Source of the DNA: Methylibium petroleiphilum PM1
GTDB taxonomy: Bacteria; Pseudomonadota; Gammaproteobacteria; Burkholderiales; Burkholderiaceae_C
DNA: 64,000 nucleotides
Direction: 5' to 3'
Assembly (NCBI RefSeq): GCF_000015725.1
Contig: NC_008825.1
Coordinates: forward strand, 186,001-250,000
The notes beneath the pieces were generated by a model. It made no database searches, was not told the DNA's origin, and worked only from the letters and a program-made list of their open reading frames with translations. Below are positions 1 through 8,779 of this stretch, piece by piece; the first letter of the stretch is position 1, and every line of letters begins with the position of its first letter. The translations under genes and the position numbers were made by a program.

Positions 1-1
1 C

Positions 2-538
2 TGTGCCGTGCTGGCCTGGTGCGTCGGTGAGTCGCTGTTCAAGGGCAAGGCCTCGATGCTGGGTGCGGCGTCGGGTGCGGTGGCCGGCCTGGTGGCCATC
101 ACGCCGGCCGCCGGCAACGTCGGCATCGTCGGCGCCATGGTGATCGGCCTCGTCGCCGGCTTCGCCTGCCTGTGGGGTGTCAGCGGCCTGAAGAAGCTGC
201 TCGGCGCGGACGATTCGCTCGACGTGTTCGGCGTCCATGGCGTCGGCGGCATCGTCGGTGCGCTGCTGACCGGCGTGTTCAACTCGCCGGCCCTGGGCGG
301 CCCGGGCTACGTGACCGACTGGGTCACCGCCAGCGTCATCTCGGCGGCCGACTACTCGATCGCCTCGCAGGTGTGGATCCAGGCCAAGGCCGTGCTGCTG
401 ACCATCGTCTGGTCGGGCGTGGTCTCGGTGGTGGCCTACAAGATCACCGACCTGGTGATCGGCCTGCGCGTTAGCGAGGATGCCGAGCGCGAAGGCCTCG
501 ACATCACCTCGCACGGCGAGACCGCGTACCACAAGTGA
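2..538 (+). CDS. amtB: Ammonium transporter, C-terminal part (cut by window edge)
   Basis: This is the last 178 residues of an Amt/MEP/Rh ammonium channel of the inner membrane; the reading frame is open to the left edge. The visible part has glycine/alanine-rich membrane helices, the Amt-type segment ASGAVAGLVAITPAAG and the FGVHGVGG motif that carries the second pore histidine of the family. The short polar tail ending in AYHK is the cytoplasmic segment that in AmtB contacts the PII protein GlnK. A clear hairpin terminator follows 53 bases downstream. Identity as Amt is near certain; the N-terminal half and any glnK partner lie outside the window. Confidence 0.93.
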   Translation, partial: CAVLAWCVGESLFKGKASMLGAASGAVAGLVAITPAAGNVGIVGAMVIGLVAGFACLWGVSGLKKLLGADDSLDVFGVHGVGGIVGALLTGVFNSPALGGPGYVTDWVTASVISAADYSIASQVWIQAKAVLLTIVWSGVVSVVAYKITDLVIGLRVSEDAEREGLDITSHGETAYHK

Positions 539-590
539 TCTCTCCGTAAGTTGCCCCGTGCCGGCCCACGCCGGCCGGGGCTTGCAGCCA

Positions 591-614
591 GGCCGCCTTC
601 GGGCGGCCTTTTTT
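591..614 (+). terminator. Rho-independent terminator after amtB
   Basis: Perfect 7-bp stem GGCCGCC/GGCGGCC with a TTCG tetraloop followed by six T residues. It ends the ammonium transporter transcript and separates it from gshA, whose start lies about 80 bases further on. Confidence 0.92.
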
Positions 615-691
615 ATGGCCGGACTTGCAAGCAGCGCGCGAACCGCCACCTGCCTAGAATCCCGTTTCCGGTTACGCCAAAGGCTTGTTCC

Positions 692-1987
692 ATGGTCCCC
701 CACCTCATTACCGCCCTGAACGGACCGATCAACGAGCTGGAGCAGCGCATCCTCGAGTCCATGCCGGCGATCGAGCGCTGGTTCCGTCTCGAGTGGATGG
801 AGCACACGCCGCCGTTCTACAGCTCCGTGGACGTGCGCAACGCCGGCTTCAAGCTGGCGCCGGTCGACACCAACCTCTACCCCGGCGGTTTCAACAACCT
901 CACGCCCGAGATGCTGCCGCTGGCGGTGCAGGCGGCGATGGCGGCGATCGAGAAGATCTGCCCCGAGGCGAAGAACCTCCTTCTGATCCCCGAGAAGCAC
1001 ACCCGCAACACCTTCTACCTGATGAACGTGCAGCGTCTGGTGCAGATCTTCGGCGCTGCCGGCCTGAACGTGCGGCTGGGGACGCTGGACGACAGCATCA
1101 CCGAGCCGACGCGCCTGGCGCTGCCCGACGGCTCCGAACTGACGCTCGAGCCGCTGCTGCGCAGCAAGCGCCGCCTGGGGCTGAAGGATTTCGACCCCTG
1201 CACCATCCTGCTCAACAATGACCTGTCCGCGGGCATCCCGAAGGTGCTCGAAGGCCTGCACGAGCAATACCTGCTGCCGCCGCTGCATGCCGGCTGGGCG
1301 GTGCGGCGCAAGAGCCAGCATTTCCAGGCCTACGAGGAAGTGGCCAAGAAGTTCGCCAAGCTGCTGGGCATGGATCCGTGGCTGATCAACCCGATGTTCG
1401 CCAAGTGCGGCAAGGTCAACTTCCAGGACGGCACCGGCCAGGAGTGCGTGCAGAGCCATGCCGACGCGCTGCTCGGCAAGATCCGCCGCAAGTACAAGGA
1501 GTACGGCATCCAGGAGAAGCCGTTCGTCATCGTCAAGGCCGATGCCGGCACCTACGGCATGGGCATCATGACGGTGCGCGACGCCAAGGACCTGGACGAG
1601 CTCAACCGCAAGGCGCGCAACAAGATGAGCGTCATCAAGGACGGCCAGGAGGTCTCCGAGGTGATCATCCAGGAGGGCGTGCCGACCTACGAACGCATGA
1701 ACGACGCCGTGGCCGAGCCGGTGGTCTACATGATCGACCGCTACGTGGTCGGCGGCTTCTACCGCGTGCACGCCGAGCGGGGCATCGACGAGAACCTCAA
1801 TTCGCCGGGGGCGAGCTTCGTGCCGCTGGCCTTCGCCGAGAGCCACCATCTGCCGCGGCCGGGCGAGAAACCCGGTGCCAGCGCTCCGAACCGCTTCTAC
1901 ATGTACGGCGTGATCGGACGGCTGGCGATGCTGGGCGCCAGCTACGAACTCGAAGCGACCGACCCCGACGCCGAGGTCTACGAGTAG
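692..1987 (+). CDS. gshA: Glutamate-cysteine ligase
   Basis: This enzyme joins glutamate and cysteine with ATP, the first step of glutathione synthesis in the cytoplasm. The 431-residue product starts [18 protein letters not shown] and belongs to the GshA type found in betaproteobacteria and Acidithiobacillus, not the E. coli type. I recognise it by overall sequence ([13 protein letters not shown] near residue 60; HARNxF-like [36 protein letters not shown]). The frame is open upstream to a codon at 551, but that extension runs through the amtB terminator, so the ATG at 692 is preferred. gshB, usually adjacent in Burkholderiales, lies 8 kb away at 9974. Confidence 0.93.
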   Translation: MVPHLITALNGPINELEQRILESMPAIERWFRLEWMEHTPPFYSSVDVRNAGFKLAPVDTNLYPGGFNNLTPEMLPLAVQAAMAAIEKICPEAKNLLLIPEKHTRNTFYLMNVQRLVQIFGAAGLNVRLGTLDDSITEPTRLALPDGSELTLEPLLRSKRRLGLKDFDPCTILLNNDLSAGIPKVLEGLHEQYLLPPLHAGWAVRRKSQHFQAYEEVAKKFAKLLGMDPWLINPMFAKCGKVNFQDGTGQECVQSHADALLGKIRRKYKEYGIQEKPFVIVKADAGTYGMGIMTVRDAKDLDELNRKARNKMSVIKDGQEVSEVIIQEGVPTYERMNDAVAEPVVYMIDRYVVGGFYRVHAERGIDENLNSPGASFVPLAFAESHHLPRPGEKPGASAPNRFYMYGVIGRLAMLGASYELEATDPDAEVYE

Positions 1988-2103
1988 CGCGCGCCGGCTT
2001 CGCGCCGAGGCGGCATCGCGTTGCTGCGCTGCAACAACCCAAAGCGGATCCGCCCTGGGACGCAGCGCAGAATGGGGGCCCTCGCCGACCCCGCGCCCAT
2101 TTC

Positions 2104-3990
2104 GTGCACTCTCGATCCTCCGATCCACCGACCGGCTCCAAGCTGGCGGCCCTGACCCTCGGCGCCGTCGGCGTCGTTTACGGCGACATCGGGACCAGTC
2201 CGCTGTATGCGTTGAAGGAGGTCTTCGCGCACGGGCGCATCGACATCACGCCGGACAACATCTACGGCATCCTGTCGCTGGTGGTGTGGACGCTGACGGT
2301 CATCGTCTCGCTCAAGTACGTGCTGCTGATCCTGCGCGCCGACAACAACGGCGAAGGCGGCCTGATCGCGATGCTGGCGCTGGCCTCCACGGCCGTGAAG
2401 GAGCGGCCCGTGCTGCGCCGGAGATTGCTGATCCTCGGTGTGTTCGGCACGGCGATCTTCTTCGGCGATGGCGTGATCACGCCCGCCATCTCGGTGCTGT
2501 CGGCGGTGGAAGGTCTGGAGGTCGCCGCGCCCGGGCTGCACCGCTACGTGGTGCCGGTGACGCTGGTGGTCCTGACGCTGCTGTTCGCCGCGCAGCGCTT
2601 CGGCACCGGCGGCATCGGCAAGTTCTTCGGGCCTGTGACGGCCGTGTGGTTCATCGTGCTGGCGCTGCTCGGCGTGGTGCACATCGTCGAGAACCCGGCG
2701 GTGCTGGCCGCGCTGAGCCCGCACTACGCTCTCGCCTTCATGTGGCAGCACCCCGGCACGGCCTTCGTGTCGCTCGGCGCGGTGGTGCTGTGTGTGACCG
2801 GGGCCGAGGCCTTGTATGCAGACATGGGTCACTTCGGCAAGCGGCCGATCCGCCTCGCGTGGTTCAGCCTCGTGATGCCGGCGCTGATGATCAACTACTT
2901 CGGCCAGGGCGCGATGCTGCTGCAGCGGCCGGAGACGGTGAAGAATCCGTTCTACGAGATGGCCCCCGAGTGGGCGCTCTACCCTCTGATCGTGCTGGCC
3001 ACGCTGGCGACGGTGATCGCCTCGCAGGCGCTGATCACGGCCGCGTTCTCGGTCACCAAACAGGCGATCCAGCTCGGCTACTTCCCGCGCCTGCGGGTCA
3101 CCCACACCTCGGTCAAGGAGACCGGACAGATCTACGTGCCGTTCGTGAACTGGGGGCTTTACGCCTGCATCGTGCTGGCGGTCGTGACTTTCGGCTCCAG
3201 CAGCAAGCTGGCCTCGGCCTACGGCATCGCGGTGACCACCGACATGCTGATCACCACGACGATGACCTTCTTCGTGATCCGCTACAGCTGGAAATACCCA
3301 TGGGCGCTGTGCGTCGCTGCGACCGGCTTCTTCTTTCTGGTCGATGCGATGTTCTTCGCGGCCAACGCGATCAAGATCCTCGACGGGGGCTGGTTCCCGC
3401 TGGCCATCGGGGCGGCGATGTTCACGCTGATGATGACCTGGAAACAGGGGCGCCGGCTGATGAGCGAGCGCCTGCGCGAGGAGGCGATCGACCTGAAGAG
3501 CTTCCTGGAGTCGGTGTTCATCAGCCCGCCGACGCGGGTTCAGGGCACGGCGGTGTTCCTGGCGGCCGAGCAGGGCAGCACGCCGAACGCGCTGCTGCAC
3601 AACCTCAAGCACAACAAGGTGCTGCACGAGCAGAACCTGTTCGTCACCGTCAGGCACCACGAGGTGCCGTGGATCCCGTTCAGCAAGCGCTGCGAGATCG
3701 AGTCGCTGGGCCACTGCTGCTGGCAGGTGACGCTGAATTTCGGCTTCAAGAACGAACCCGATGTGCCCGAGGCGCTGGCGCTGCTGCGGGGCCGTGGCGT
3801 GCAGCTCGACGACATGGAGACCAGCTATTTCCTGTCGCGCGACATCGTCATTCCGACCATCGGCAAGGGCATGGCCATCTGGCGCGAGAAGCTGTTCTGC
3901 AGCATGCACCGCAACGCGGCGGCGGCGGCTGACTTCCTGAACCTGCCGACCAACCGCGTCGTGGAGCTGGGCTCGAAGGTCGAGATCTGA
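2104..3990 (+). CDS. kup: Potassium uptake protein Kup
   Basis: Low-affinity K+ (proton-coupled) transporter of the KUP/HAK/KT family in the inner membrane. The predicted 628 residues match the family (about 620). The signature [18 protein letters not shown] sits near residues 22-40, followed by about twelve hydrophobic helices to roughly residue 450 and a cytoplasmic C-terminal domain of about 170 residues. The GTG at 2104 ([14 protein letters not shown]) is the only start giving normal family length; the frame is open far upstream by chance because of high GC. It is transcribed with gshA (116-bp gap) and converges on the tetR gene with a gap of only 10 bp. Confidence 0.95.
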   Translation: MHSRSSDPPTGSKLAALTLGAVGVVYGDIGTSPLYALKEVFAHGRIDITPDNIYGILSLVVWTLTVIVSLKYVLLILRADNNGEGGLIAMLALASTAVKERPVLRRRLLILGVFGTAIFFGDGVITPAISVLSAVEGLEVAAPGLHRYVVPVTLVVLTLLFAAQRFGTGGIGKFFGPVTAVWFIVLALLGVVHIVENPAVLAALSPHYALAFMWQHPGTAFVSLGAVVLCVTGAEALYADMGHFGKRPIRLAWFSLVMPALMINYFGQGAMLLQRPETVKNPFYEMAPEWALYPLIVLATLATVIASQALITAAFSVTKQAIQLGYFPRLRVTHTSVKETGQIYVPFVNWGLYACIVLAVVTFGSSSKLASAYGIAVTTDMLITTTMTFFVIRYSWKYPWALCVAATGFFFLVDAMFFAANAIKILDGGWFPLAIGAAMFTLMMTWKQGRRLMSERLREEAIDLKSFLESVFISPPTRVQGTAVFLAAEQGSTPNALLHNLKHNKVLHEQNLFVTVRHHEVPWIPFSKRCEIESLGHCCWQVTLNFGFKNEPDVPEALALLRGRGVQLDDMETSYFLSRDIVIPTIGKGMAIWREKLFCSMHRNAAAAADFLNLPTNRVVELGSKVEI

Positions 3991-4000
3991 GCGGGCCGCG

Positions 4001-4624
4001 TTACTGCAGCCGCGTCGGCGCGCCGACCAGCTGCACCACCACCAGCCGCACGTTCTTCTGCAGCGCCGAGATCGCCTGCCGGTCGCCCGACAGGTGCTTC
4101 AGCAGGCACTGCTGGAACAGGCCGTCGAAGGTCGCGTAGATCACGCTGGCCGGCAGGCGCAGCGGCTCGCCGGCCAGTTCGGCGAAGCGCGACATCACGC
4201 GCCACATCATCTTCTCGAGGCTCTTGTCGATCTCTGCCACGTCGGTGCGAAAGCCCTCGTCGAACAGCGATTGCGCGCGCAGGTCGTACCACAGGCGGTG
4301 CAGCGGCGCCTCGCGGCGCACCGTCTCGCCGAGGACGGCCAGGAAGCCCGTCATCAGCTCGTCGAAGCTGGTGGCCTCCGCCGTCACCTGGTCGTAGCGC
4401 ACGACGCAGCGCGCCTTGTACTGGCGCATGCTGCACAGGATCAGGTCGAGCTTGTCCTTGAAGTAGTAGTGCAGCACGCCGTGCGAGAACTCGGACTTCT
4501 GCGCGATCTCGCGCAGGCTGGTGCGCGCATAGCCCAGTTCGGCCAGGGCCTGCAGCGCAGCCGCGCCGAGCTCGGCACGGCGCTCGGCGAACTTGTCGAC
4601 TCGGGGGGCGGCGGCGCGGGTCAT
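4001..4624 (-). CDS. TetR-family transcriptional regulator
   Basis: A 207-residue repressor with an N-terminal TetR helix-turn-helix (residues about 20-60; TSLREIAQKSEFSHGVLHYYF, truncated here to its core TSLREIAQKSEFSHGVLHYY) and an all-helical ligand domain typical of the BetI-like branch. It is transcribed divergently from a saccharopine-dehydrogenase-like gene, an acyl-CoA ligase and a thiolase, so these are its likely targets, with an acyl-CoA or related lipid metabolite as a plausible ligand (inference). The intergenic region contains two related palindromes that fit a TetR operator. Confidence 0.9.
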   Translation of the reverse strand: MTRAAAPRVDKFAERRAELGAAALQALAELGYARTSLREIAQKSEFSHGVLHYYFKDKLDLILCSMRQYKARCVVRYDQVTAEATSFDELMTGFLAVLGETVRREAPLHRLWYDLRAQSLFDEGFRTDVAEIDKSLEKMMWRVMSRFAELAGEPLRLPASVIYATFDGLFQQCLLKHLSGDRQAISALQKNVRLVVVQLVGAPTRLQ

Positions 4625-4702
4625 GGATCGGTACGGAACGGTCGCGGATGCTGCTCAAGATAGCACAGCGCAGGCCCTGGCCAGTCTGCGGCGCGGAGAA
4701 TC

Positions 4703-4739
4703 TGGACGACTGTCCAAAAAATACTTGACGCTTGTCAAG
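4703..4739. promoter_or_regulatory. Twin-palindrome operator, probably for the divergent TetR regulator
   Basis: Two inverted repeats of the same design: TGGAC-GACT-GTCCA (4703-4716) and CTTGAC-GCTT-GTCAAG (4724-4739). Both have the core GAC-N4-GTC, and their centres are 22 bp apart, about two helical turns, so two dimers could bind the same face of the DNA. The second overlaps the putative -35 box of the operon at 4794. Binding by the TetR protein is inferred from position. Confidence 0.7.
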
Positions 4740-4753
4740 GCCACTCCTAGCAT
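4725..4753 (+). promoter_or_regulatory. Sigma-70-type promoter of the lipid cluster
   Basis: TTGACG (4725-4730), a 17-base spacer and TAGCAT (4748-4753). It lies 40 bases upstream of the ATG at 4794, and its -35 hexamer is embedded in the second operator palindrome, a classic arrangement for repression. Confidence 0.55.
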
Positions 4754-4793
4754 GCATCGAACGGTCGGCCTCCACGACCGACGAGGAGACAGC

Positions 4794-5924
4794 ATGAGCA
4801 ACAAGAAGCCCGTCGTCGTCTACGGCGCCTCCGGCTACACCGGCCGCCTGATCTGCGAATACCTTCGCGAGTACGGCATCCCGTTCATCGCCGCGGGTCG
4901 CAGCGCGGACAAGCTGCAGACGGCGATGCAGTCCAACGTGCCGGGCATCGAGACCGCGAGCTACGAGATCGCCGAGGTGCCGCACAGCGTCGCGGCGCTG
5001 ACCGAGCTGTTCCGCGGCGCGTCGGTGGTGCTGAACACCGTCGGACCGTTCGCGAAGTTCGGCCCGGAGGTCGTCGAGGCCTGCCTGGCCGCCCGCTGTC
5101 ACTACACCGACACCACCGGCGAGCAGGACTGGCTGATCACGCTCGACGAACAGTACGGCGCCCAGTTCGCCGCCGCCGGCCTGCTGCTGTCGCCCGGCCT
5201 GGCGCACATGTACACCACCGGCGAGATCGCCGCGCAGCTGTGCCTCGAGACGCCGGGGCTCGACACGCTCGACATCGCCGTGTTCTGGGGCGGCAGCCCG
5301 ACGATCGCGTCGACGCAGACCATCCTGGTCAATGCTGCGACGTCCAAGGCCTACTACCTCGACCAGAACAGGTACGTCGAGTGGCAGCCCGACGCGGGTC
5401 TCTACAACGTGACCATCCCGGGCCAGCACGAGGCCGCGCTGGCGCTGCCCTGGGGCGGCACCTCGCATCCGGTGTGGTTCAAGCGCGACCCGCGTGTGGC
5501 CACCGTCAAGGTGCTGGGCGGCGTGTTCAACAAGCCGCTGATGCAGGGCGTGCCGCTGATCGTCGCGGCGGCGCTGAAGGCGACCGAGGGCATGAACCCC
5601 GAGGAGCGCTACGCGGCGCTGGCCCAGACGGCCGCCGGCGTGATGAACACCATGCCACCACGCGAGAACCCGCGTCTCAACAAGTCGGTCGACTCGGTCC
5701 ACGCGTCCGGCCCGCTGGCGCGCGCGCACTGCGTGATCTTCGGCAACTGCAACTACAAGCAGACCGGGTTGCTGCAGGCGTTTGCGGCGGCCTCGCTGCT
5801 GCAGCAGGCGCCCCGGCGCGTCGGCTTCGCCTCCGGCTGCCAGGCCTTCGGACATCACGAACTGCTCGGCGCCCTGCGCAGCTTCGGCCTGGTGCAGGCG
5901 CCGATCCTGACCGTCCACCGCTAG
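4794..5924 (+). CDS. Saccharopine-dehydrogenase-family oxidoreductase (DUF5938-like)
   Basis: A 376-residue NAD(P)-dependent protein with an N-terminal Rossmann fold (GASGYTG at residues 11-17, then VLNTVGPF and HYTDTTGE, typical of the saccharopine dehydrogenase NADP-binding domain). True saccharopine metabolism is unlikely here. Relatives act as trans-acting enoyl reductases or uncharacterised lipid reductases. The start is fixed by a GAGGAG ribosome site 7 bases upstream of the ATG. It is the first gene after the TetR operator and is followed by an acyl-CoA ligase 8 bases later, so a role in fatty or cyclic acid metabolism is inferred. The exact substrate is unknown. Confidence 0.8.
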   Translation: MSNKKPVVVYGASGYTGRLICEYLREYGIPFIAAGRSADKLQTAMQSNVPGIETASYEIAEVPHSVAALTELFRGASVVLNTVGPFAKFGPEVVEACLAARCHYTDTTGEQDWLITLDEQYGAQFAAAGLLLSPGLAHMYTTGEIAAQLCLETPGLDTLDIAVFWGGSPTIASTQTILVNAATSKAYYLDQNRYVEWQPDAGLYNVTIPGQHEAALALPWGGTSHPVWFKRDPRVATVKVLGGVFNKPLMQGVPLIVAAALKATEGMNPEERYAALAQTAAGVMNTMPPRENPRLNKSVDSVHASGPLARAHCVIFGNCNYKQTGLLQAFAAASLLQQAPRRVGFASGCQAFGHHELLGALRSFGLVQAPILTVHR

Positions 5925-5932
5925 GCCGCGCG

Positions 5933-7477
5933 ATGCGACTGGTCGACTACCTCGACAAGGGCGCCCAACTCGGCGCTGACGCGCCCTGCCTGACCATGGG
6001 CGACGCCGACCTGAGCTACGCCGACGTGCAGCGCATCAGCTACCGCGTCGCCCGCGGCCTGCAACGCTCGGGCATCGCACCGGGCGACAAGGTCGCGGTG
6101 CTGTCGAGCAACCACGCGCTGGCCTTCGCCTGTGTGTTCGGCATCGCGCGCGCCGGCGCCGTGTGGTGCCCGATCAACCCGCGCAACGAGGCGAGCGAGA
6201 ACCGCTACGTGCTCGACGCCTTCGACTGCGCCTGTGTCATCTTTCACAGCAACTATGCGCCGATGGTCGAGCAGATGCGCGCCGGCCTGCCCAAGCTGCG
6301 GCTGCTGGTCTGCCTCGATCAGCCGGCGCCGTTCGCGGCGGGCTTCGGCGACTGGCTGCATGGTCTTGGCGACGAGCCGCTGCACGTCGAGCCGCCCGAC
6401 GACCTGGCGATGATCGCGGGCACCGGCGGCACCACCGGCAGTCCCAAGGGCGTGATGCTGACCGGCCGCAACCTCGAGACGATGTCGGCGCTGACGCTGA
6501 TGGGCTATCCGTTCGACGGGCGGCCTTCCTACCTGGCGCTGGCGCCGCTGACCCATGCGGCCGGCGTGCTGTGCCTGCCGGTGATGGCGCTGGGTGGCCG
6601 CGTGGTCATCATGCCGAAGCCCGATCTGGGCGAGTTCCTCGCGCTGATCGAGCGCCACCGCATCACCCACACCTTCCTGCCGCCGACGCTGATCTACATG
6701 CTGCTGCAGCACGAGCGCCTGGCCACGGCGAGGCTCGATTCGCTGCAGTGCTTCTGGTATGGCGCGGCGCCGATCTCGGCGGCGCGGCTCGAGGAGGCGT
6801 TGACCAAGATCGGCCCGGTGATGGCGCAGCTGTTCGGGCAGACCGAGGCGCCGATGATGATCTCGATGATGTCGCCCCGCGAGCACTTCCAGACCGACGG
6901 CGCGGTAGCGCGCGCGCGCCTGTCGTCGGCCGGCCGGCCCGGCCCGCTGGTCCAGGTGGCCACGATGGACGGCGAGGGCCGCCTGCTGCCCACCGGCGAG
7001 ACCGGCGAGATCGTGGTGCGCGGCTCATTGGTGATGGCCGGCTACTACAAGGATCCCAAGGCCACGGCCGAGGCCGGCCGCCACGGATGGCACCACACCG
7101 GCGACATCGGCCGGCTCGATGCCGACGGCTTTCTCTTCATCGTCGACCGCGCCAAGGACATGATCATCACCGGCGGCTTCAACGTCTACTCGGTCGAGGT
7201 CGAGCAGGCGCTGATGCAGCATCCCGACGTGCAGGACAGCGCGGTGATCGGTCTGCCCGACGACAAGTGGGGTGAGCGCGTGGTGGCGGTGTTGCAGCTG
7301 CACGCCGGCCGCAGCGTGAAGCCCGAGGACATCCAGGCCTTCGTCAAGGCCCGCATCGGCAGCGTCAAGTCGCCCAAGCAGGTCGAGATCTGGTCCGACC
7401 TGCCACGTTCCAAGGTCGGCAAGGTCTTGAAGAAGGACATCCGTGCCTCGTTGCTGAAGCCTGCAGAATCGAGTTGA
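5933..7477 (+). CDS. Acyl-CoA synthetase (AMP-binding, ANL superfamily)
   Basis: This 514-residue enzyme activates a carboxylic acid to its CoA thioester via an acyl-adenylate. The ATP P-loop TGGTTGSPKGV lies at residues 164-174, GQTEAP near 300, HTGDIGRLD and the hinge DRAKDMIITGGFN near 405-425, and the catalytic lysine region PRSKVGKVLKKDI near the C-terminus. It resembles fatty-acid-CoA ligases such as FadD3/FadD13-type enzymes, but the substrate cannot be told from sequence. It is the second gene of the TetR-controlled cluster, between a reductase-like gene and a thiolase, which suggests a short catabolic or remodelling route for a specific acid. Confidence 0.92.
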   Translation: MRLVDYLDKGAQLGADAPCLTMGDADLSYADVQRISYRVARGLQRSGIAPGDKVAVLSSNHALAFACVFGIARAGAVWCPINPRNEASENRYVLDAFDCACVIFHSNYAPMVEQMRAGLPKLRLLVCLDQPAPFAAGFGDWLHGLGDEPLHVEPPDDLAMIAGTGGTTGSPKGVMLTGRNLETMSALTLMGYPFDGRPSYLALAPLTHAAGVLCLPVMALGGRVVIMPKPDLGEFLALIERHRITHTFLPPTLIYMLLQHERLATARLDSLQCFWYGAAPISAARLEEALTKIGPVMAQLFGQTEAPMMISMMSPREHFQTDGAVARARLSSAGRPGPLVQVATMDGEGRLLPTGETGEIVVRGSLVMAGYYKDPKATAEAGRHGWHHTGDIGRLDADGFLFIVDRAKDMIITGGFNVYSVEVEQALMQHPDVQDSAVIGLPDDKWGERVVAVLQLHAGRSVKPEDIQAFVKARIGSVKSPKQVEIWSDLPRSKVGKVLKKDIRASLLKPAESS

Positions 7478-7514
7478 GCTGCCTTCCAGCCACCGCACCC
7501 ATCGGAGAGCCGCC

Positions 7515-8702
7515 ATGGCCAACAGAGTCTGCATTGCCGGCGTGGGCATGATCGCCTTCGCCAAGCCCGGCGCCAGCGAGCCCTATCACCTGATGGCCGC
7601 GCGGGCCGGTCGCCAGGCCCTGGCCGACGCCGGCATCGGCTACGACGCGCTGCAGCAGGCCTACGTGGGCTATGTCTATGGCGACTCCACGAGCGGCCAG
7701 AAGGCGGTCTACGAGCTCGGCATGACCGGCATCCCGGTGATCAACGTCAACAACAACTGCTCGACCGGCTCGACCGCGCTGTTCCTGGCGCGCCAAGCGG
7801 TGGAGAGCGGCGCCGCCGACTGTGTGCTGGCGCTCGGCTTCGAGCAGATGAAGCCCGGCGCGCTCGGCACGGTGTTCGACGACCGGCCCAGCCCCTTCGA
7901 GGACTTCGACCGCGAGGCCGAGGCCTTGGTGGGCATGCCGGAGCTGCCGCTCGCGCTGCGCTACTTCGGCGGGGCCGGCCTCGGCCACATGCAGAAGTAC
8001 GGCACGCCGCTGGAGGCCTTCGCCCGGATCCGCGCCAAGGCCAGCCGCCACGCCGCGCGCAACCCGCTGGCGCTGCTGCGCAAGGAGCTCAGCACCGAGG
8101 ACGTGATGAACGCGCCCATGCTCTGGCCCGGCGTGATGACGCGCCTGATGGCCTGCCCGCCCACTTGCGGCGCGGCGGCGGCGGTGCTCGTCTCCGAGGC
8201 CTACGCCAGGAAGAACGGCCTGCGCACCGACGTGGCGATCCGCGCCCAGGCCATGACCACCGACCGGCCCGACACCTTCGACAGCCGCGACATGATGAAG
8301 GTGGTGGGGGCCGGCATGAGCCGTGCCGCTGCGCAGAGCGTCTACGAGCAGGCCGGGATCGGTCCCGAGGATCTGGACGTGGTGGAACTGCACGACTGCT
8401 TCGCGCACAACGAGCTGATCACCTACGAGGCGCTCGGCCTGTGCCCCGAGGGCGGCGCCGCCGCCTTCATCGACGCCGGCGACAACACCTACGGCGGTCG
8501 CGTGGTCACCAACCCCTCGGGCGGCCTGCTCTCCAAGGGCCATCCGCTCGGCGCCACCGGCCTGGCGCAGTGCTACGAGCTGACCCACCAGCTGCGCGGC
8601 ACGGCCGAGCAGCGCCAGGTCGACGGCGCGCGCGTCGCGCTGCAGCACAACCTGGGGCTGGGCGGGGCGTGCGTCGTGACCTTGTACGAAGCGACCGCCT
8701 GA
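7515..8702 (+). CDS. Thiolase-family protein (SCP-x/lipid-transfer type acetyl-CoA acyltransferase)
   Basis: A 395-residue non-decarboxylating thiolase of the SCP2-thiolase type. The nucleophile is Cys82 in NNNCSTGS, the HDCFAHNE motif is at 293-300, and GHPLGATG at 342-349 supplies His343; GLGGAC at 381-386 carries the second active cysteine region. These enzymes cleave or exchange 3-ketoacyl-CoA, often branched or sterol side chains. An ATG with a GGAGAG site upstream sets the start. It follows the acyl-CoA ligase by 37 bases and probably shares its transcript. The bacterial substrate is unknown. Confidence 0.9.
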   Translation: MANRVCIAGVGMIAFAKPGASEPYHLMAARAGRQALADAGIGYDALQQAYVGYVYGDSTSGQKAVYELGMTGIPVINVNNNCSTGSTALFLARQAVESGAADCVLALGFEQMKPGALGTVFDDRPSPFEDFDREAEALVGMPELPLALRYFGGAGLGHMQKYGTPLEAFARIRAKASRHAARNPLALLRKELSTEDVMNAPMLWPGVMTRLMACPPTCGAAAAVLVSEAYARKNGLRTDVAIRAQAMTTDRPDTFDSRDMMKVVGAGMSRAAAQSVYEQAGIGPEDLDVVELHDCFAHNELITYEALGLCPEGGAAAFIDAGDNTYGGRVVTNPSGGLLSKGHPLGATGLAQCYELTHQLRGTAEQRQVDGARVALQHNLGLGGACVVTLYEATA

Positions 8703-8779
8703 GTCTGCAGGCGGCGCGGCGCCGGCGCTGAAGACGGGCGGCTGCCCCTGGCGCGGCCGTGCGCCGGGATACTCCGGCC

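Noticed and set aside
1978-3909. 643-codon open frame antisense to kup
   Set aside because: It mirrors kup codon structure and has a Gln/Arg/His-rich composition without motifs; kup itself is certain.
3825-5918. 697-codon open frame on the minus strand
   Set aside because: It lies opposite the saccharopine-dehydrogenase-like gene and merges with tetR in another frame. The translation is Arg/Gly/Ala/His-rich low-complexity sequence, typical of antisense frames in GC-rich genomes.
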